Source of the DNA: Polaribacter sp.
GTDB taxonomy: Bacteria > Bacteroidota > Bacteroidia > Flavobacteriales > Flavobacteriaceae
Assembly (NCBI GenBank): GCA_020740485.1
Contig: DYMN01000004.1
Location: 39,370 to 103,369, forward strand
Direction of reading: 5' to 3'
DNA length: 64,000 nt
The notes beneath the pieces were generated by a model that ran no database searches, had not been told where the DNA came from, and saw only the letters and a list, made by a program, of their open reading frames with translations. The translations under genes were made by a program, and so were the position numbers. Positions 8,639 to 17,912 of the stretch are shown here, piece by piece (positions within the stretch are counted from its first letter, which is position 1; the number at the start of each line of letters is the position of its first letter).

Positions 8639-8671
8639 AACCCTTTCAGCGTTTAAAACGCTGAAAGGGTT
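8639..8671. terminator. perfect 33-base palindrome (possible terminator or intergenic hairpin)
   Basis: AACCCTTTCAGCGTTT (8639-8654) is the exact reverse complement of the following AAACGCTGAAAGGGTT (8656-8671) around a single central base. It lies just after the stop of the leftward YfhO gene, but no long T-run follows on the minus strand, so termination is likely rather than certain. Confidence 0.55.
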
Positions 8672-8686
8672 TTAACCTGTAAAAAT

Positions 8687-11107
8687 TTATGATGATTTCT
8701 TTTTTAAAAATCTGAATGCCAAAAATACGGCAGTTAGTAGTGCGAAAATAATAAAACTTATCAAACTGATGTTTCCCCCTTTTTTGATAACTTCAGGTTC
8801 AAATTTGAAACTTATTTCGTGTTTTCCGGCAGGCAGCACTAAAGCCCTTAAGATGTAATTGGCTCTGAAAATTTCTGTAGGTTTTCCATCAATAGTTGCT
8901 GTCCAACCCTTTGGATAATACATCTCGGAAAACAAGGCAACTCCGGCTTGCTTCGCATCACTGCGATACACTAATGCATTGGGTTGATAACTTTCTAATT
9001 TAATAGAAGCAGTGGAATCGGTTGGCATTAATTGCTGCGGGATTAACTTTCTAAATTGCTCGTTAATGACAGCTTTTGTTTTAGAAATGGAATCCATTGC
9101 GATCATTTCTTCATTGGCATTTTTTGCCCAAGTGATGTCATTGGCGAACCAAGCGTTCCCAAACACACTATCATTTGCCTGCACTTGAGTTTGTCCGGTT
9201 TTATCGGCTACGATTAAATATTTTGCATTGAGTAGGTCTAAAACTGCGTAATTGCCATTTGCTAATTGATATTCAAAAAGTTCTTGATAACGTCTGGGTT
9301 TGGCAGCGTGATAACCGCCTATAGAATGATGGAAATAAGACGTGCTTCCGTCATTTAAAGGATTTACTGTTAAATTTGCTACTCTGTAATGGCTTTTATC
9401 TTTCAGAATCACTTCATCTACTTGCGTTTTTTCAAAGGGTTCTTTTACTTTAGATGCTCTGACAAAATCATCGTCGTTTACATATCGCTTGGCAACGCCA
9501 AATCCATCATAAATCATTAAAAAGCCAATAAATAGGATTACATACAAGCTCTTAACCTTATCTTTAAGCACCAACCACAAAGCGCCGGCAGACAATAACA
9601 CCAATAGCAGTGAACGTAAACTATCATTAAAAAACATCGTTTTTCTATCTTGCATCAAGGCATCAGCAAAACCCGGAATCATTTTATCGTAATCAGCATC
9701 CATTGGTGATTCAAAACTAAACAGGCTTCTGCCGATTACTACAAACAATAATGCCAAACCACCGGCAATAGCAACAGCGTAGGTCAATGCTTTTTCTTTT
9801 TTCTCAATCGTCAAGTTTTTAGCGAATAAAAATTGCTGTAAAGCCAAAATTGCCATCAAGGGAATGGCTAATTCCATTATAACTTGAATACTGGAAACAG
9901 CTCTAAACTTGGAATACATCGGGAAGTAATCAATAAAGAAATCTGTGAGAAAATTGAGATTTTTACCCCAACTCAGTAGCAATGAAAGTATAATACTCGC
10001 CAACAACCAAAATTTGTAACGGTTAGGAACAATGAAAATTCCCAATACGAATAGAAATATAAGTACCGCACCAATATAAGCCGGCGCCGCTACAATAGGT
10101 TGATTTCCAAAATATCCCGGAGCATTTTTAGCAAAATCTTTGGCATCAGAAATACTGATTTTTTCTTTTAACAAACGATAGGTTTCTGAATTCTTTCCCA
10201 AATTTTCCGCATTACCCCCACCGGTAAATCGGGGAATAAACAAATTAAAAGTTTCTGCTATTCCATAACTGTATTCTGTAATATAATCTTTATCTAAGCC
10301 GGTTGTTATTTCTTTTGGACTTTTATCAGGATTAATAGTCAATTCGCTGGTACTTCTCGTACTTTCTTTAGCGTACTCTTGGGTTGGAAATAAATGATTG
10401 GCATTCATACCGGCAGCCAAAACTGCTGCAACGAGCAAAATACCCACTTCTTTAGCAAAAACAAGATATTCTTTAGATTGAACGGTTTCCCAAAGCTGAT
10501 ATAACCCTATAAAAAATAGCACAAACAACAGATAGTAAGTCATTTGCACGTGTCCGGCTGCAATCTCTAAAGCAGATGCTAATGCGGTTAAGACAAAACC
10601 CCACAGATATTTTTTTTGAAATACCAATAAAACGCCGGCAATAACCAAAGGAAAATAACCGATGGCGTGTGCTTTTGCATTATGTCCTACGCCGAGAATG
10701 ATCATTAAATAAGTGGAAAACCCAAAAGCCAACGAGCCAAAAAAAGCTAATTTCCAATCTACTTTTAAAATACTCAACAAGACAAAGAAGCTCAGAAAAT
10801 AGAGAAATAAATAATTGGCAGGATGTGGAAGAAATCTGAAAAATTGATCTATTTTTCTCACAAAATCATAAGGAAAATAGGTGCTCACTTGGTAAGCCGG
10901 CATTCCACCGAAGGCAGCATCAGTCCAATAGGGTTCGGTTTTGTTTTCTGCTCTAAAATCTTGAATTTCTTTAGACATTCCGGTAAATTGGACAATGTCA
11001 CTTTGCAAGATTTTTTTCCCTTGTAAAACAGGTGAAAAATAAATCAAGGAAATAATTGCAAACCCTATTATTGAAACAAGGTAAGGTGTTATTTTTTTTA
11101 AATTCAT
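8687..11107 (-). CDS. YfhO family integral membrane protein
   Basis: An 806-residue protein with a first membrane segment at about 9-27, a periplasmic loop, about ten to twelve further membrane helices, a large soluble domain from about residue 540, and a final membrane helix followed by RFLKKKSS. The loop after the first helix, with QDFRAENKTEPYWTDAAFGGMPAYQ in pieces, and the C-terminal YYPKGWTATIDGK segment match the YfhO family, which is GT-C-like and linked in Firmicutes to lipid-carrier or lipoteichoic acid glycosylation. The substrate here is unknown. It is seven bases downstream of the cyclotransferase gene and probably cotranscribed with it. Confidence 0.85.
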   Translation of the reverse strand: MNLKKITPYLVSIIGFAIISLIYFSPVLQGKKILQSDIVQFTGMSKEIQDFRAENKTEPYWTDAAFGGMPAYQVSTYFPYDFVRKIDQFFRFLPHPANYLFLYFLSFFVLLSILKVDWKLAFFGSLAFGFSTYLMIILGVGHNAKAHAIGYFPLVIAGVLLVFQKKYLWGFVLTALASALEIAAGHVQMTYYLLFVLFFIGLYQLWETVQSKEYLVFAKEVGILLVAAVLAAGMNANHLFPTQEYAKESTRSTSELTINPDKSPKEITTGLDKDYITEYSYGIAETFNLFIPRFTGGGNAENLGKNSETYRLLKEKISISDAKDFAKNAPGYFGNQPIVAAPAYIGAVLIFLFVLGIFIVPNRYKFWLLASIILSLLLSWGKNLNFLTDFFIDYFPMYSKFRAVSSIQVIMELAIPLMAILALQQFLFAKNLTIEKKEKALTYAVAIAGGLALLFVVIGRSLFSFESPMDADYDKMIPGFADALMQDRKTMFFNDSLRSLLLVLLSAGALWLVLKDKVKSLYVILFIGFLMIYDGFGVAKRYVNDDDFVRASKVKEPFEKTQVDEVILKDKSHYRVANLTVNPLNDGSTSYFHHSIGGYHAAKPRRYQELFEYQLANGNYAVLDLLNAKYLIVADKTGQTQVQANDSVFGNAWFANDITWAKNANEEMIAMDSISKTKAVINEQFRKLIPQQLMPTDSTASIKLESYQPNALVYRSDAKQAGVALFSEMYYPKGWTATIDGKPTEIFRANYILRALVLPAGKHEISFKFEPEVIKKGGNISLISFIIFALLTAVFLAFRFLKKKSS

Positions 11108-11114
11108 TCTTTGC

Positions 11115-12134
11115 TTATTTAATAATTTGAATTTCGAACAATTTGCCCCAATGTTTTCCGGTTACAAAGATGCGATTGTTTTCTTTATCATAAGCTATAC
11201 CATTGAGAACTTCATCTTGATTAACTAAATTTTGGGTTTTTCTCATTTCTTTTTCCAAATCGTTAAAATCGATAATTCCTTCAATCGCTCCATTGATAGG
11301 ATTGAGAATCAATACAATATTTTTTTGATACACATTGGCATAAACCTTACCGTCAATAAATTCTAACTCGTTCAGATTAGGCACATTTTGTTCGTTGGTA
11401 TAAGCTTCGATGTGTTTTAATTCCGCTTGAGATTGCGGGTCTAAAAACCATACTTGGTCCGTTCCGTCCGTTTTAATCAAATTCTGACCATCATTAGTTA
11501 ATCCCCAACCTTCTTTGCTCTTATTGTATTTAAAAGTGTTTAATTGTTTGAAATCTGACAAATTGTACACAAAACCGATGTTATTTTGCCAAGTGAGTTG
11601 GTATATTTTATCCCCAAAAATGGTCATTCCTTCGGAAAAATATTCATTGGGTAAATCTATTTTTTGTACTACTTTCCCTGTTTTCAAATCTACTTTTCTC
11701 AAGGATGATTCCCCGTTTTTTCCGGTACTTTCATAGAGAAATCCCTTGTGATATTCTAAGCCTTGCGTGTAAGCGCCCGTATCGTGCGGATAGACATTAA
11801 CTATTTTATAATGATATACTTGCGGTGCTTTATCGGCAAAGAGATAAAAGGTTTTTACAATCTCTTTTTCTTTATTATCATAGTTTACAAGTGCTTTTAC
11901 CACGTGTTTTCCCAAAACGAAATTACTTAAATCTATTTGATTGGGATTTTCAATTTCTTTCCCGTCGATGAAATAAGTAACTTTGCCAAACGGTAAATTA
12001 TGTTCTTCTTTGATTTGTAGGTTTAATTTCTGAGCTGTATTGACTTTATCGGGAACTTCCAGCACGAATTTATATTTCTTTTCACAAGAGACAATAGCAA
12101 GCGATAAGGTAATAAAAAACAATATTTTACGCAT
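11115..12134 (-). CDS. glutaminyl-peptide cyclotransferase (bacterial beta-propeller type), lipoprotein
   Basis: Cyclises N-terminal glutamine of peptides to pyroglutamate. The 339-residue product starts with a lipoprotein signal ending LAIVSCEKK, so it would be anchored in the envelope. An N-terminal beta-rich domain of about 100 residues precedes the propeller, which carries the family signature HDTGAYTQGLEYHKGFLYES, then TWQNNIGFVY, GWGLTNDGQ, LNELEFIDGKVYANVY and the closing VLNGIAYDKENNRIFVTGK. In Bacteroidota, N-terminal pyroglutamate is common on exported proteins cleaved before Gln, so an envelope location makes sense. It is upstream of and close to the YfhO gene. Confidence 0.88.
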   Translation of the reverse strand: MRKILFFITLSLAIVSCEKKYKFVLEVPDKVNTAQKLNLQIKEEHNLPFGKVTYFIDGKEIENPNQIDLSNFVLGKHVVKALVNYDNKEKEIVKTFYLFADKAPQVYHYKIVNVYPHDTGAYTQGLEYHKGFLYESTGKNGESSLRKVDLKTGKVVQKIDLPNEYFSEGMTIFGDKIYQLTWQNNIGFVYNLSDFKQLNTFKYNKSKEGWGLTNDGQNLIKTDGTDQVWFLDPQSQAELKHIEAYTNEQNVPNLNELEFIDGKVYANVYQKNIVLILNPINGAIEGIIDFNDLEKEMRKTQNLVNQDEVLNGIAYDKENNRIFVTGKHWGKLFEIQIIK

Positions 12135-12181
12135 AAGATACGGATTTTAAAATAAGATTTACAAAATAAATAAAAAGTTTT

Positions 12182-12211
12182 TTTGCGGTTTCAAAAATAG
12201 TATTAAATTTG
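12182..12211 (+). promoter_or_regulatory. rpmE2 promoter: TTTG-N18-TAAATTTG
   Basis: TTTG at 12182-12185 and TAAATTTG at 12204-12211, separated by 18 bases, match the Bacteroidota -33/-7 pattern. The ATG of the L31 gene lies 28 bases beyond the -7 box. Confidence 0.65.
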
Positions 12212-12239
12212 CACACTCTAAAACAAACACGAAATAATA

Positions 12240-12491
12240 ATGAAGAAAGGTATCCATCCTGAAAATTACAGATTAGTTGCATTCAAAGATATGTCAAATG
12301 AAGACGTATTTATCACTAAATCTACTGCCAACACTAAAGAAACTATTACTGTGGATGGTGCTGAATATCCATTGGTAAAATTAGAAATTTCAAGAACTTC
12401 TCATCCCTACTACACCGGTAAACACAAAATGGTGGATACTGCAGGACGTATTGATAAGTTCAAATCAAAATACGAAAAATTCAAAAAATAG
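12240..12491 (+). CDS. rpmE2: 50S ribosomal protein L31 type B
   Basis: Component of the large ribosomal subunit. The 83-residue protein starts [20 protein letters not shown] and contains [20 protein letters not shown], diagnostic of type B L31. It has no cysteines, so it is the zinc-free form. Length is normal. It is a single gene with its own promoter and a strong terminator. Confidence 0.97.
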   Translation: MKKGIHPENYRLVAFKDMSNEDVFITKSTANTKETITVDGAEYPLVKLEISRTSHPYYTGKHKMVDTAGRIDKFKSKYEKFKK

Positions 12492-12507
12492 TTTTTTTGT
12501 TTTTTTT

Positions 12508-12542
12508 AAAAAGCCCGTTTCGAATATCGAAACGGGCTTTTT
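12508..12542. terminator. bidirectional terminator between rpmE2 and the response regulator
   Basis: AAAAAGCCCGTTTCGA (12508-12523) pairs perfectly with TCGAAACGGGCTTTTT (12527-12542) around a 3-base loop. Both flanking genes converge on it and both sides have the A/T runs of an intrinsic terminator. Confidence 0.92.
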
Positions 12543-12546
12543 AATT

Positions 12547-13242
12547 TTATTTTTCCACCATTCTGAAACCTTCTCCGTGAATGTTAATAATTTCCACTTT
12601 ATCATCTTTGCTCAAGAATTTTCGCAATTTGGCGATATACACATCCATACTTCGAGATGTAAAATAGTTATCGTCTTTCCAAATTTTAGTCAAAGCTAAT
12701 TCACGCGGCATTAAGTCATTTTTATGTTGTGCCAACATTTTTAAAAGCTTATTTTCTTTCGGGGAAAGCTTTTGCGGTTCTTCATTTTTGTAGGTCAGTT
12801 GGCGTAATTTTGAATTTAAATTAAAATTACCGATTTTAAAATCGATTTCTTCATTGTCTTTGACTACTTCAGTTTCTTTTCTTTGGAAAATAGCCTTAAT
12901 TTTATACAACAAAACATCTGAATCAAATGGTTTAGTGAGATAATCATCCGCCCCAACTTGATAGCCACGCAAAACGTCTTCCTTCATAGATTTTGCTGTC
13001 AGAAAAATAATGGGAATTTGTTTGTTTGTCTTTCTAATATCTTCCGCTAAGGTAAAACCATCCTTACGTGGCATCATTACATCTAAAATACACAAATCGT
13101 ATTCATTATTTTTAAAAAGTACAAAACCTTCGATTCCGTCTTTGGCTAAAGTAACTTCAAAATCGTTTAACTGTAAATAATCACGAAGAACACTTCCGAA
13201 ATTAGGATCGTCTTCTACTAAAAGTATGTGTTTGTCTTTCAT
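12547..13242 (-). CDS. OmpR-family response regulator
   Basis: DNA-binding output of a two-component system. The receiver domain occupies about residues 1-120 with acidic pair D11/D12, phosphorylation site D54 in CILDVMMPRKDGF, and the conserved lysine in DDYLTKPF. The winged-helix domain follows, with LSPKENKLLKMLAQH and the recognition region SRSMDVYIAKLRKFL. It lies 74 bases downstream of the histidine kinase gene on the same strand, so the two are likely one system. The pair resembles the RprX/RprY type of Bacteroides, but I do not assign a symbol. The regulated genes are unknown. Confidence 0.93.
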   Translation of the reverse strand: MKDKHILLVEDDPNFGSVLRDYLQLNDFEVTLAKDGIEGFVLFKNNEYDLCILDVMMPRKDGFTLAEDIRKTNKQIPIIFLTAKSMKEDVLRGYQVGADDYLTKPFDSDVLLYKIKAIFQRKETEVVKDNEEIDFKIGNFNLNSKLRQLTYKNEEPQKLSPKENKLLKMLAQHKNDLMPRELALTKIWKDDNYFTSRSMDVYIAKLRKFLSKDDKVEIINIHGEGFRMVEK

Positions 13243-13316
13243 TTGATAAGAGTTTTAATATATTATATGTTAGTTAATTTTATGATTAAAAAACGTCAAT
13301 AGTGTTAAAATATTGA

Positions 13317-14882
13317 CTAAATTACATTTAATTTGATTGTAAATTCGCTTCCTTTTCCTTTTTCACTTTGCGCTATAACTTTTCCGTGATGTAGATCAAT
13401 GATTTTCTTAACATAAGAAAGTCCCAAACCGTGCCCTTTTACGTTGTGAATATTGCCGGTTTCTTCTCTGTAAAATTCATCAAATATGTGTCGTAGTGCG
13501 GTTTTGCTCATTCCTATTCCTTCATCTTTAATGTGAATAAGAATTGAATTGGCATTGTTTTCAGTGGTTACTTTTATATTTACACGTTCATTTGAATACT
13601 TCACTGCATTATCTAATATATTGATGAGTAAATTCGTAAGATGAAATGAGTTTCCAAAAACTTCAGTTTGAATGGCTTGAAAATTTGTAGTTAAAATACC
13701 ATTTTTACTTTCTATCATCAATCTTATATGATTGATAGCATTATCTAAAATTTCCTGCAAATCAACCACTTCCATATCTAAATTGAGTTGATTTTTTTGC
13801 AACTTTGATATTTGCAATACAGATTCTACTTGAGCGTGCATACGCTTGTTTTCTTCGCGAATCATATTGACATAGTTCAAAATCCGGTCTTTATCGCCAA
13901 TTATTTTGGGGTTTTTAATGGCATCGAGCGCAATATTAATAGTAGCAATCGGAGTTTTAAACTCGTGCGTCATATTATTGATAAAATCTGTTTTAATTTC
14001 CGAAATTTTCTTTTGCTTATTGAGTTGATACAACGTAGTACCGAAAACTCCGGTAATAATCAAAATAAACAACAAAGAAAGTGCCAAATTATCAGCAATT
14101 CCGCTCAGCAAGTAAGTTCTTTTGTCGGGAAAATTCACATACAAATCATAAGGGCTATTCCCGTTAATACCAATAAAAATAGGAATGTGATAGGTTTTCC
14201 CACTTTCTTTTGAGAACAAACCAGACTTCACCGAAGTGAGATTCCCATTATTATACACTGCAAATTTGAAAGGGGTTTTTATTCCCATTGTTTCAAATTG
14301 AAATTTCAATTTATCATACAAATCATTAGCATTTATCCGCCTATGTAAAGGCACTCTTTTGGAGTTTTCGTAATATAATTCTTTTAAATATTCTTTATCT
14401 ATTGTGGTGAGTTCTTCAAAACGACTTTTTTTCTCTTCTTGCGGTAACTTTTTCAAATCATCTTCATTGAAATAATGCTTGGTAATGATGACATCACTTT
14501 TACTAAATGTCTTTTTCAAGGTCAAAGAATCTTCATTCATTAATTCTGTCGGCACTTTATATTGTTGTTCTAAAATAGTGCGTGCATAAGTAAACTTTTC
14601 ATTATTTAAAGTGTCAATCTGCTCATAAATAATACTTTGAATAGCTGCTTGTGTTGCTAATTTAGAATCTTTAGTCAAGTTACTGTATTTGATATAAAAA
14701 TCCATTAACTCTTTATTTTCGATACTTCGGCTTACTACATCCATAGAGCGTAACACATTGCCTGAGAATTGGGATTCAATATTTTGTACAGATTTTTCTA
14801 TCCACGAAATTTGAACGAGAATCGTTCCGACTAATGCAATAGTCATAACTATAATAATGGCGATGAAAGTGGATTTTTTCAT
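13317..14882 (-). CDS. membrane sensor histidine kinase
   Basis: A 521-residue kinase partner of the downstream response regulator. The N-terminus has a membrane helix (about 5-27), a periplasmic sensor region (about 30-262) of no recognised domain, and a second helix (about 266-287). The phospho-acceptor H306 lies in NNMTHEFKTPIATIN. The ATPase domain has the N box around LLINILDNAVKYSN, the G1 box KDEGIGMSKTAL and the G2 box KGHGLGLSYVKK. There is no obvious HAMP domain. A TATTTTTG -7 box sits only four bases upstream of the ATG, which would make the transcript nearly or fully leaderless. Confidence 0.95.
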   Translation of the reverse strand: MKKSTFIAIIIVMTIALVGTILVQISWIEKSVQNIESQFSGNVLRSMDVVSRSIENKELMDFYIKYSNLTKDSKLATQAAIQSIIYEQIDTLNNEKFTYARTILEQQYKVPTELMNEDSLTLKKTFSKSDVIITKHYFNEDDLKKLPQEEKKSRFEELTTIDKEYLKELYYENSKRVPLHRRINANDLYDKLKFQFETMGIKTPFKFAVYNNGNLTSVKSGLFSKESGKTYHIPIFIGINGNSPYDLYVNFPDKRTYLLSGIADNLALSLLFILIITGVFGTTLYQLNKQKKISEIKTDFINNMTHEFKTPIATINIALDAIKNPKIIGDKDRILNYVNMIREENKRMHAQVESVLQISKLQKNQLNLDMEVVDLQEILDNAINHIRLMIESKNGILTTNFQAIQTEVFGNSFHLTNLLINILDNAVKYSNERVNIKVTTENNANSILIHIKDEGIGMSKTALRHIFDEFYREETGNIHNVKGHGLGLSYVKKIIDLHHGKVIAQSEKGKGSEFTIKLNVI

Positions 14883-14886
14883 TATT

Positions 14887-14894
14887 CAAAAATA
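14887..14894 (-). promoter_or_regulatory. -7 box (TATTTTTG) adjacent to the kinase start
   Basis: The minus strand reads TATTTTTG followed by AATA and the ATG of the histidine kinase. The match to TAnnTTTG is exact. A start of transcription at the normal distance would fall on or beside the start codon. Confidence 0.45.
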
Positions 14895-15053
14895 CGATAT
14901 TGCTTCAAACAGACTTGCAATTATTAGATATTTTTAACTCAAAAAGCGTGCTATTAACTATATTTTAAGATAAATTATTAAAAAAAATACAAAATTTTAT
15001 CAAAAAGCACTTCATAAGAAACAGATGTATTCCTTTTTATGCATAAAATAATG

Positions 15054-15061
15054 TAATTTTG
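15054..15061 (+). promoter_or_regulatory. -7 box (TAATTTTG) adjacent to the M1-like gene start
   Basis: TAATTTTG ends six bases before the ATG at 15068, an exact TAnnTTTG match. No convincing TTTG is seen at -33. If used, the mRNA would have almost no leader. Confidence 0.45.
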
Positions 15062-15067
15062 TGAAAT

Positions 15068-17851
15068 ATGGCTCAATTTATATCAAACCTTAAATTTTCT
15101 ATACTTTTCACTTTTTTTATTTTGCAAATCAACGGGCAAAATGATAAAATTAGTATGAATGTAGTGCTTTCTTCTGAAAACAAAACACTTCTTATTTCCG
15201 AAAAAATTACTTATTACAACCGAAGTCAAACCCCGCTTAATACTATTTATTTTCACGATTGGAATCACGCTTTTTCAGACGTGAACTCACCCTTAGGAAA
15301 GCGTTTTTTAGAAAATTATAACAACAAATTTTTCTTTAGCGCTGAAAAAAATCGTGGCTATACTAACATAAAAAATTTCTTAATCAATGGAGAATCCGTT
15401 ATTTGGAAAAGAGAACCACATCACATAGATCAAATTGAAATTCAACTCTCCAATCTATTGCAACCTAATGAAAGTATTGAATTTCAAATAGATTACGTTG
15501 TAAAAATTCCCGATGACAAATTCACAAAATATGGCGTGGGGAACGATGCGTTCAACCTAAAATATTGGTATATACTTCCCGCGGTTTATCGCGATGGATG
15601 GCAACTGCAATCGCATTTGAATCTCGACAATTTGTACACTAACACAACGGATTATTCTATAAATTTACATTTGGACTCCCCTTATGATGTTCAATCAAAT
15701 TTAAATATTGAGAAAAATGACAGTTTAAATTTTGAACTGACCGGAAAAGATGTAACTGATTTAGAGTTAATTCTTTCGAAAACAAAAGAACTTGAAACCT
15801 TTTATGCAGCTAATTTAGAAATCGTTACCAATTTAAATGGTTTTGAAATCGGAAATCAGTTAAAAACGGATTTATTGACAAGACAAATCAATTTTATCTC
15901 TGATTATTTAGGGAAATTTCCGCATCACAAAATTTTAGTCAATAAGATTGTGTATGAAAAAAATCCTATTTATGGGTTCAATCAAGTCCCCAACTTTTTA
16001 AGACCATTCCCTGATGTATTTGAGTGGGATATCAGAATGTTGCAAACCCTATCAAAATCTTTTTTAGATCAAAGCATTCAAACCAACACCATAAGAAACA
16101 ATTGGTTACGAGAAGGCATCCCTTATTATATTCTATATGATTACGTGCAAAAATTTTATCCTGAAAAAAAATTAATTGGTACTATTTCAAAAATTTGGGG
16201 GATAAAATCTTTTTATTTTTCTCAATTGGGATTTAATGACCGGTACTTATTAGGAGCCCAATACAGCACACATTACAATATGAATCAACCCCTAAACACT
16301 CCGATGGATTCTTTGACGAATTTTAATAGAGAAGTTGCCAATCGATTTAAAACTGTGCTATTAATGAAGTATTTAGACGAATATTTGGGGGACAGCATTG
16401 TAAAAAATGGAGTTAAATCCTTTTTTGAAAAAAATAAAATTAATGAAAAGGATAATGAGGCATTTAAGCATTATTTAGCAGAAAATACAAGCAAAAATGT
16501 AGATTGGTTTTTTTTGGATTTAATCAATTCAAAGAAAAAAATTGATTTGAAAATTAATAAAATAAAATTAGATAAAGATTCTCTGCAAATTCAGTTTAAG
16601 AGTAATTGTGAAAAATTACCAATATCTTTAACCGGAATTAATACTGAAAACAAAAAATCCGTATACTGGATAGAAAATTTTGATTCGAGAACATTAAAAT
16701 TACCTTTTAAAAATGAACATACTTGGTGTTTGAATTGTGATCAATTAATCCCTGAAGAAAATTTCAAAAACAATTACAAAAGAGATAAAGCAAAGAAAAT
16801 AAGAATAAATCTTATAAATGATTTTGAAGACCCTGAGAAAAATCAAATATTGTTAGAGTTTAAAACCTTTTACAATTATTATGACGGCATCACATTAGGT
16901 GCCAGCTTTAGTAATAAAAACATATTTCGCAAGCCTTTAGAAGTGAGAATTAGTCCTTCCTACAGCACTAAAAGTAATGATTTGACCGGTTCTTTTTCAG
17001 TGAATTATACAAAATATTTCGATAATTTATATCTCAATTACATTAATTCCGGGACCTCAGGAAGCTATTATCACTACAAACCTGATTTAGCTTATAGAAG
17101 TCTTTCTTTTTGGGGCAATCTTAACTTTAAATCAGACAATGTCAGACAACCTACTTATAACAATTTAGGTTATACCCTTTTGTTAATAGATAAAGAGATA
17201 GAACTAAGTGCTTCGGAAGTAAATAAGTACAATATTTTACTACTTAAATACAATTACAACAGACCTAGAATGGTTGAAAACTTTTCATTTAATACAGAAA
17301 TTGAGATAGAAAAGAGTTTTTCAAAACTGAGTTCTGAACTAAAATTTAGAAGACTCATTGGTGAAAACCAACAATTTGAAATGAGATTATTTATAGGCTC
17401 TTTTTTACACAATTCTACAAATGGAGATTACTTTAGTTTTGCTACTAACAGACCTACCGATTATCTATTTAGATACAATTACATAGGACAATCTGAATCT
17501 TCAGGGCTATTAAGTCAACAATTTATAATGAACGATGGGGGTTTTAAATCAGAAATGCCGGTAAAATTTGCCAATCAATGGATGACTTCTATGAATTTGA
17601 GTATTGGACTTTGGAAATGGTTTGAGTCATACACAGATTTAGGATTTGCTAAAAACAAAAACACGAATACCTATTTTTTACACGATAATGGGATCAGATT
17701 TAACTTTATTCAAAATTACGTTGAACTCTATTTTCCGGTATATTCTAACAACGGCTGGGAAATAGGGCAAGACGATTATCTTAAAAAAATAAGATTTGTT
17801 TTGACCGCTGATTTAAAATCTATAATTGGGTATTTTAGGAGAGGTAGTTAA
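15068..17851 (+). CDS. M1-like (gluzincin-fold) protein lacking HExxH, with a predicted C-terminal outer-membrane barrel
   Basis: A 927-residue exported protein with a signal peptide (about 1-23). The N-terminal half follows the M1 aminopeptidase plan: a beta domain with NTIYFHDWNHAFSD, then a catalytic-like domain with NWLREG, where E349 matches the third zinc ligand of M1 enzymes. The segment that should hold HExxH, about 20 residues earlier, reads MLQTLSKSFLDQ, and I find no HExxH anywhere, so zinc catalysis is unlikely. From about residue 560 the sequence alternates hydrophobic and polar residues with aromatic ends, as in outer-membrane strands, and ends TADLKSIIGYFRRGS. The function is unknown: it could be a surface receptor or chaperone built from a dead peptidase. 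Confidence 0.7.
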   Translation: MAQFISNLKFSILFTFFILQINGQNDKISMNVVLSSENKTLLISEKITYYNRSQTPLNTIYFHDWNHAFSDVNSPLGKRFLENYNNKFFFSAEKNRGYTNIKNFLINGESVIWKREPHHIDQIEIQLSNLLQPNESIEFQIDYVVKIPDDKFTKYGVGNDAFNLKYWYILPAVYRDGWQLQSHLNLDNLYTNTTDYSINLHLDSPYDVQSNLNIEKNDSLNFELTGKDVTDLELILSKTKELETFYAANLEIVTNLNGFEIGNQLKTDLLTRQINFISDYLGKFPHHKILVNKIVYEKNPIYGFNQVPNFLRPFPDVFEWDIRMLQTLSKSFLDQSIQTNTIRNNWLREGIPYYILYDYVQKFYPEKKLIGTISKIWGIKSFYFSQLGFNDRYLLGAQYSTHYNMNQPLNTPMDSLTNFNREVANRFKTVLLMKYLDEYLGDSIVKNGVKSFFEKNKINEKDNEAFKHYLAENTSKNVDWFFLDLINSKKKIDLKINKIKLDKDSLQIQFKSNCEKLPISLTGINTENKKSVYWIENFDSRTLKLPFKNEHTWCLNCDQLIPEENFKNNYKRDKAKKIRINLINDFEDPEKNQILLEFKTFYNYYDGITLGASFSNKNIFRKPLEVRISPSYSTKSNDLTGSFSVNYTKYFDNLYLNYINSGTSGSYYHYKPDLAYRSLSFWGNLNFKSDNVRQPTYNNLGYTLLLIDKEIELSASEVNKYNILLLKYNYNRPRMVENFSFNTEIEIEKSFSKLSSELKFRRLIGENQQFEMRLFIGSFLHNSTNGDYFSFATNRPTDYLFRYNYIGQSESSGLLSQQFIMNDGGFKSEMPVKFANQWMTSMNLSIGLWKWFESYTDLGFAKNKNTNTYFLHDNGIRFNFIQNYVELYFPVYSNNGWEIGQDDYLKKIRFVLTADLKSIIGYFRRGS

Positions 17852-17912
17852 AAAATAAAGCTGTTATAAATGTTTGTTATTACGACGGCTTCATTTATCA
17901 TTTTAAAAAAAA

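Noticed and set aside
12160..12239. Zinc-responsive (Zur) control of rpmE2
   Set aside because: Only an ordinary promoter is visible; I see no palindromic Zur-like site, and the zinc-free L31 may simply be the only copy.
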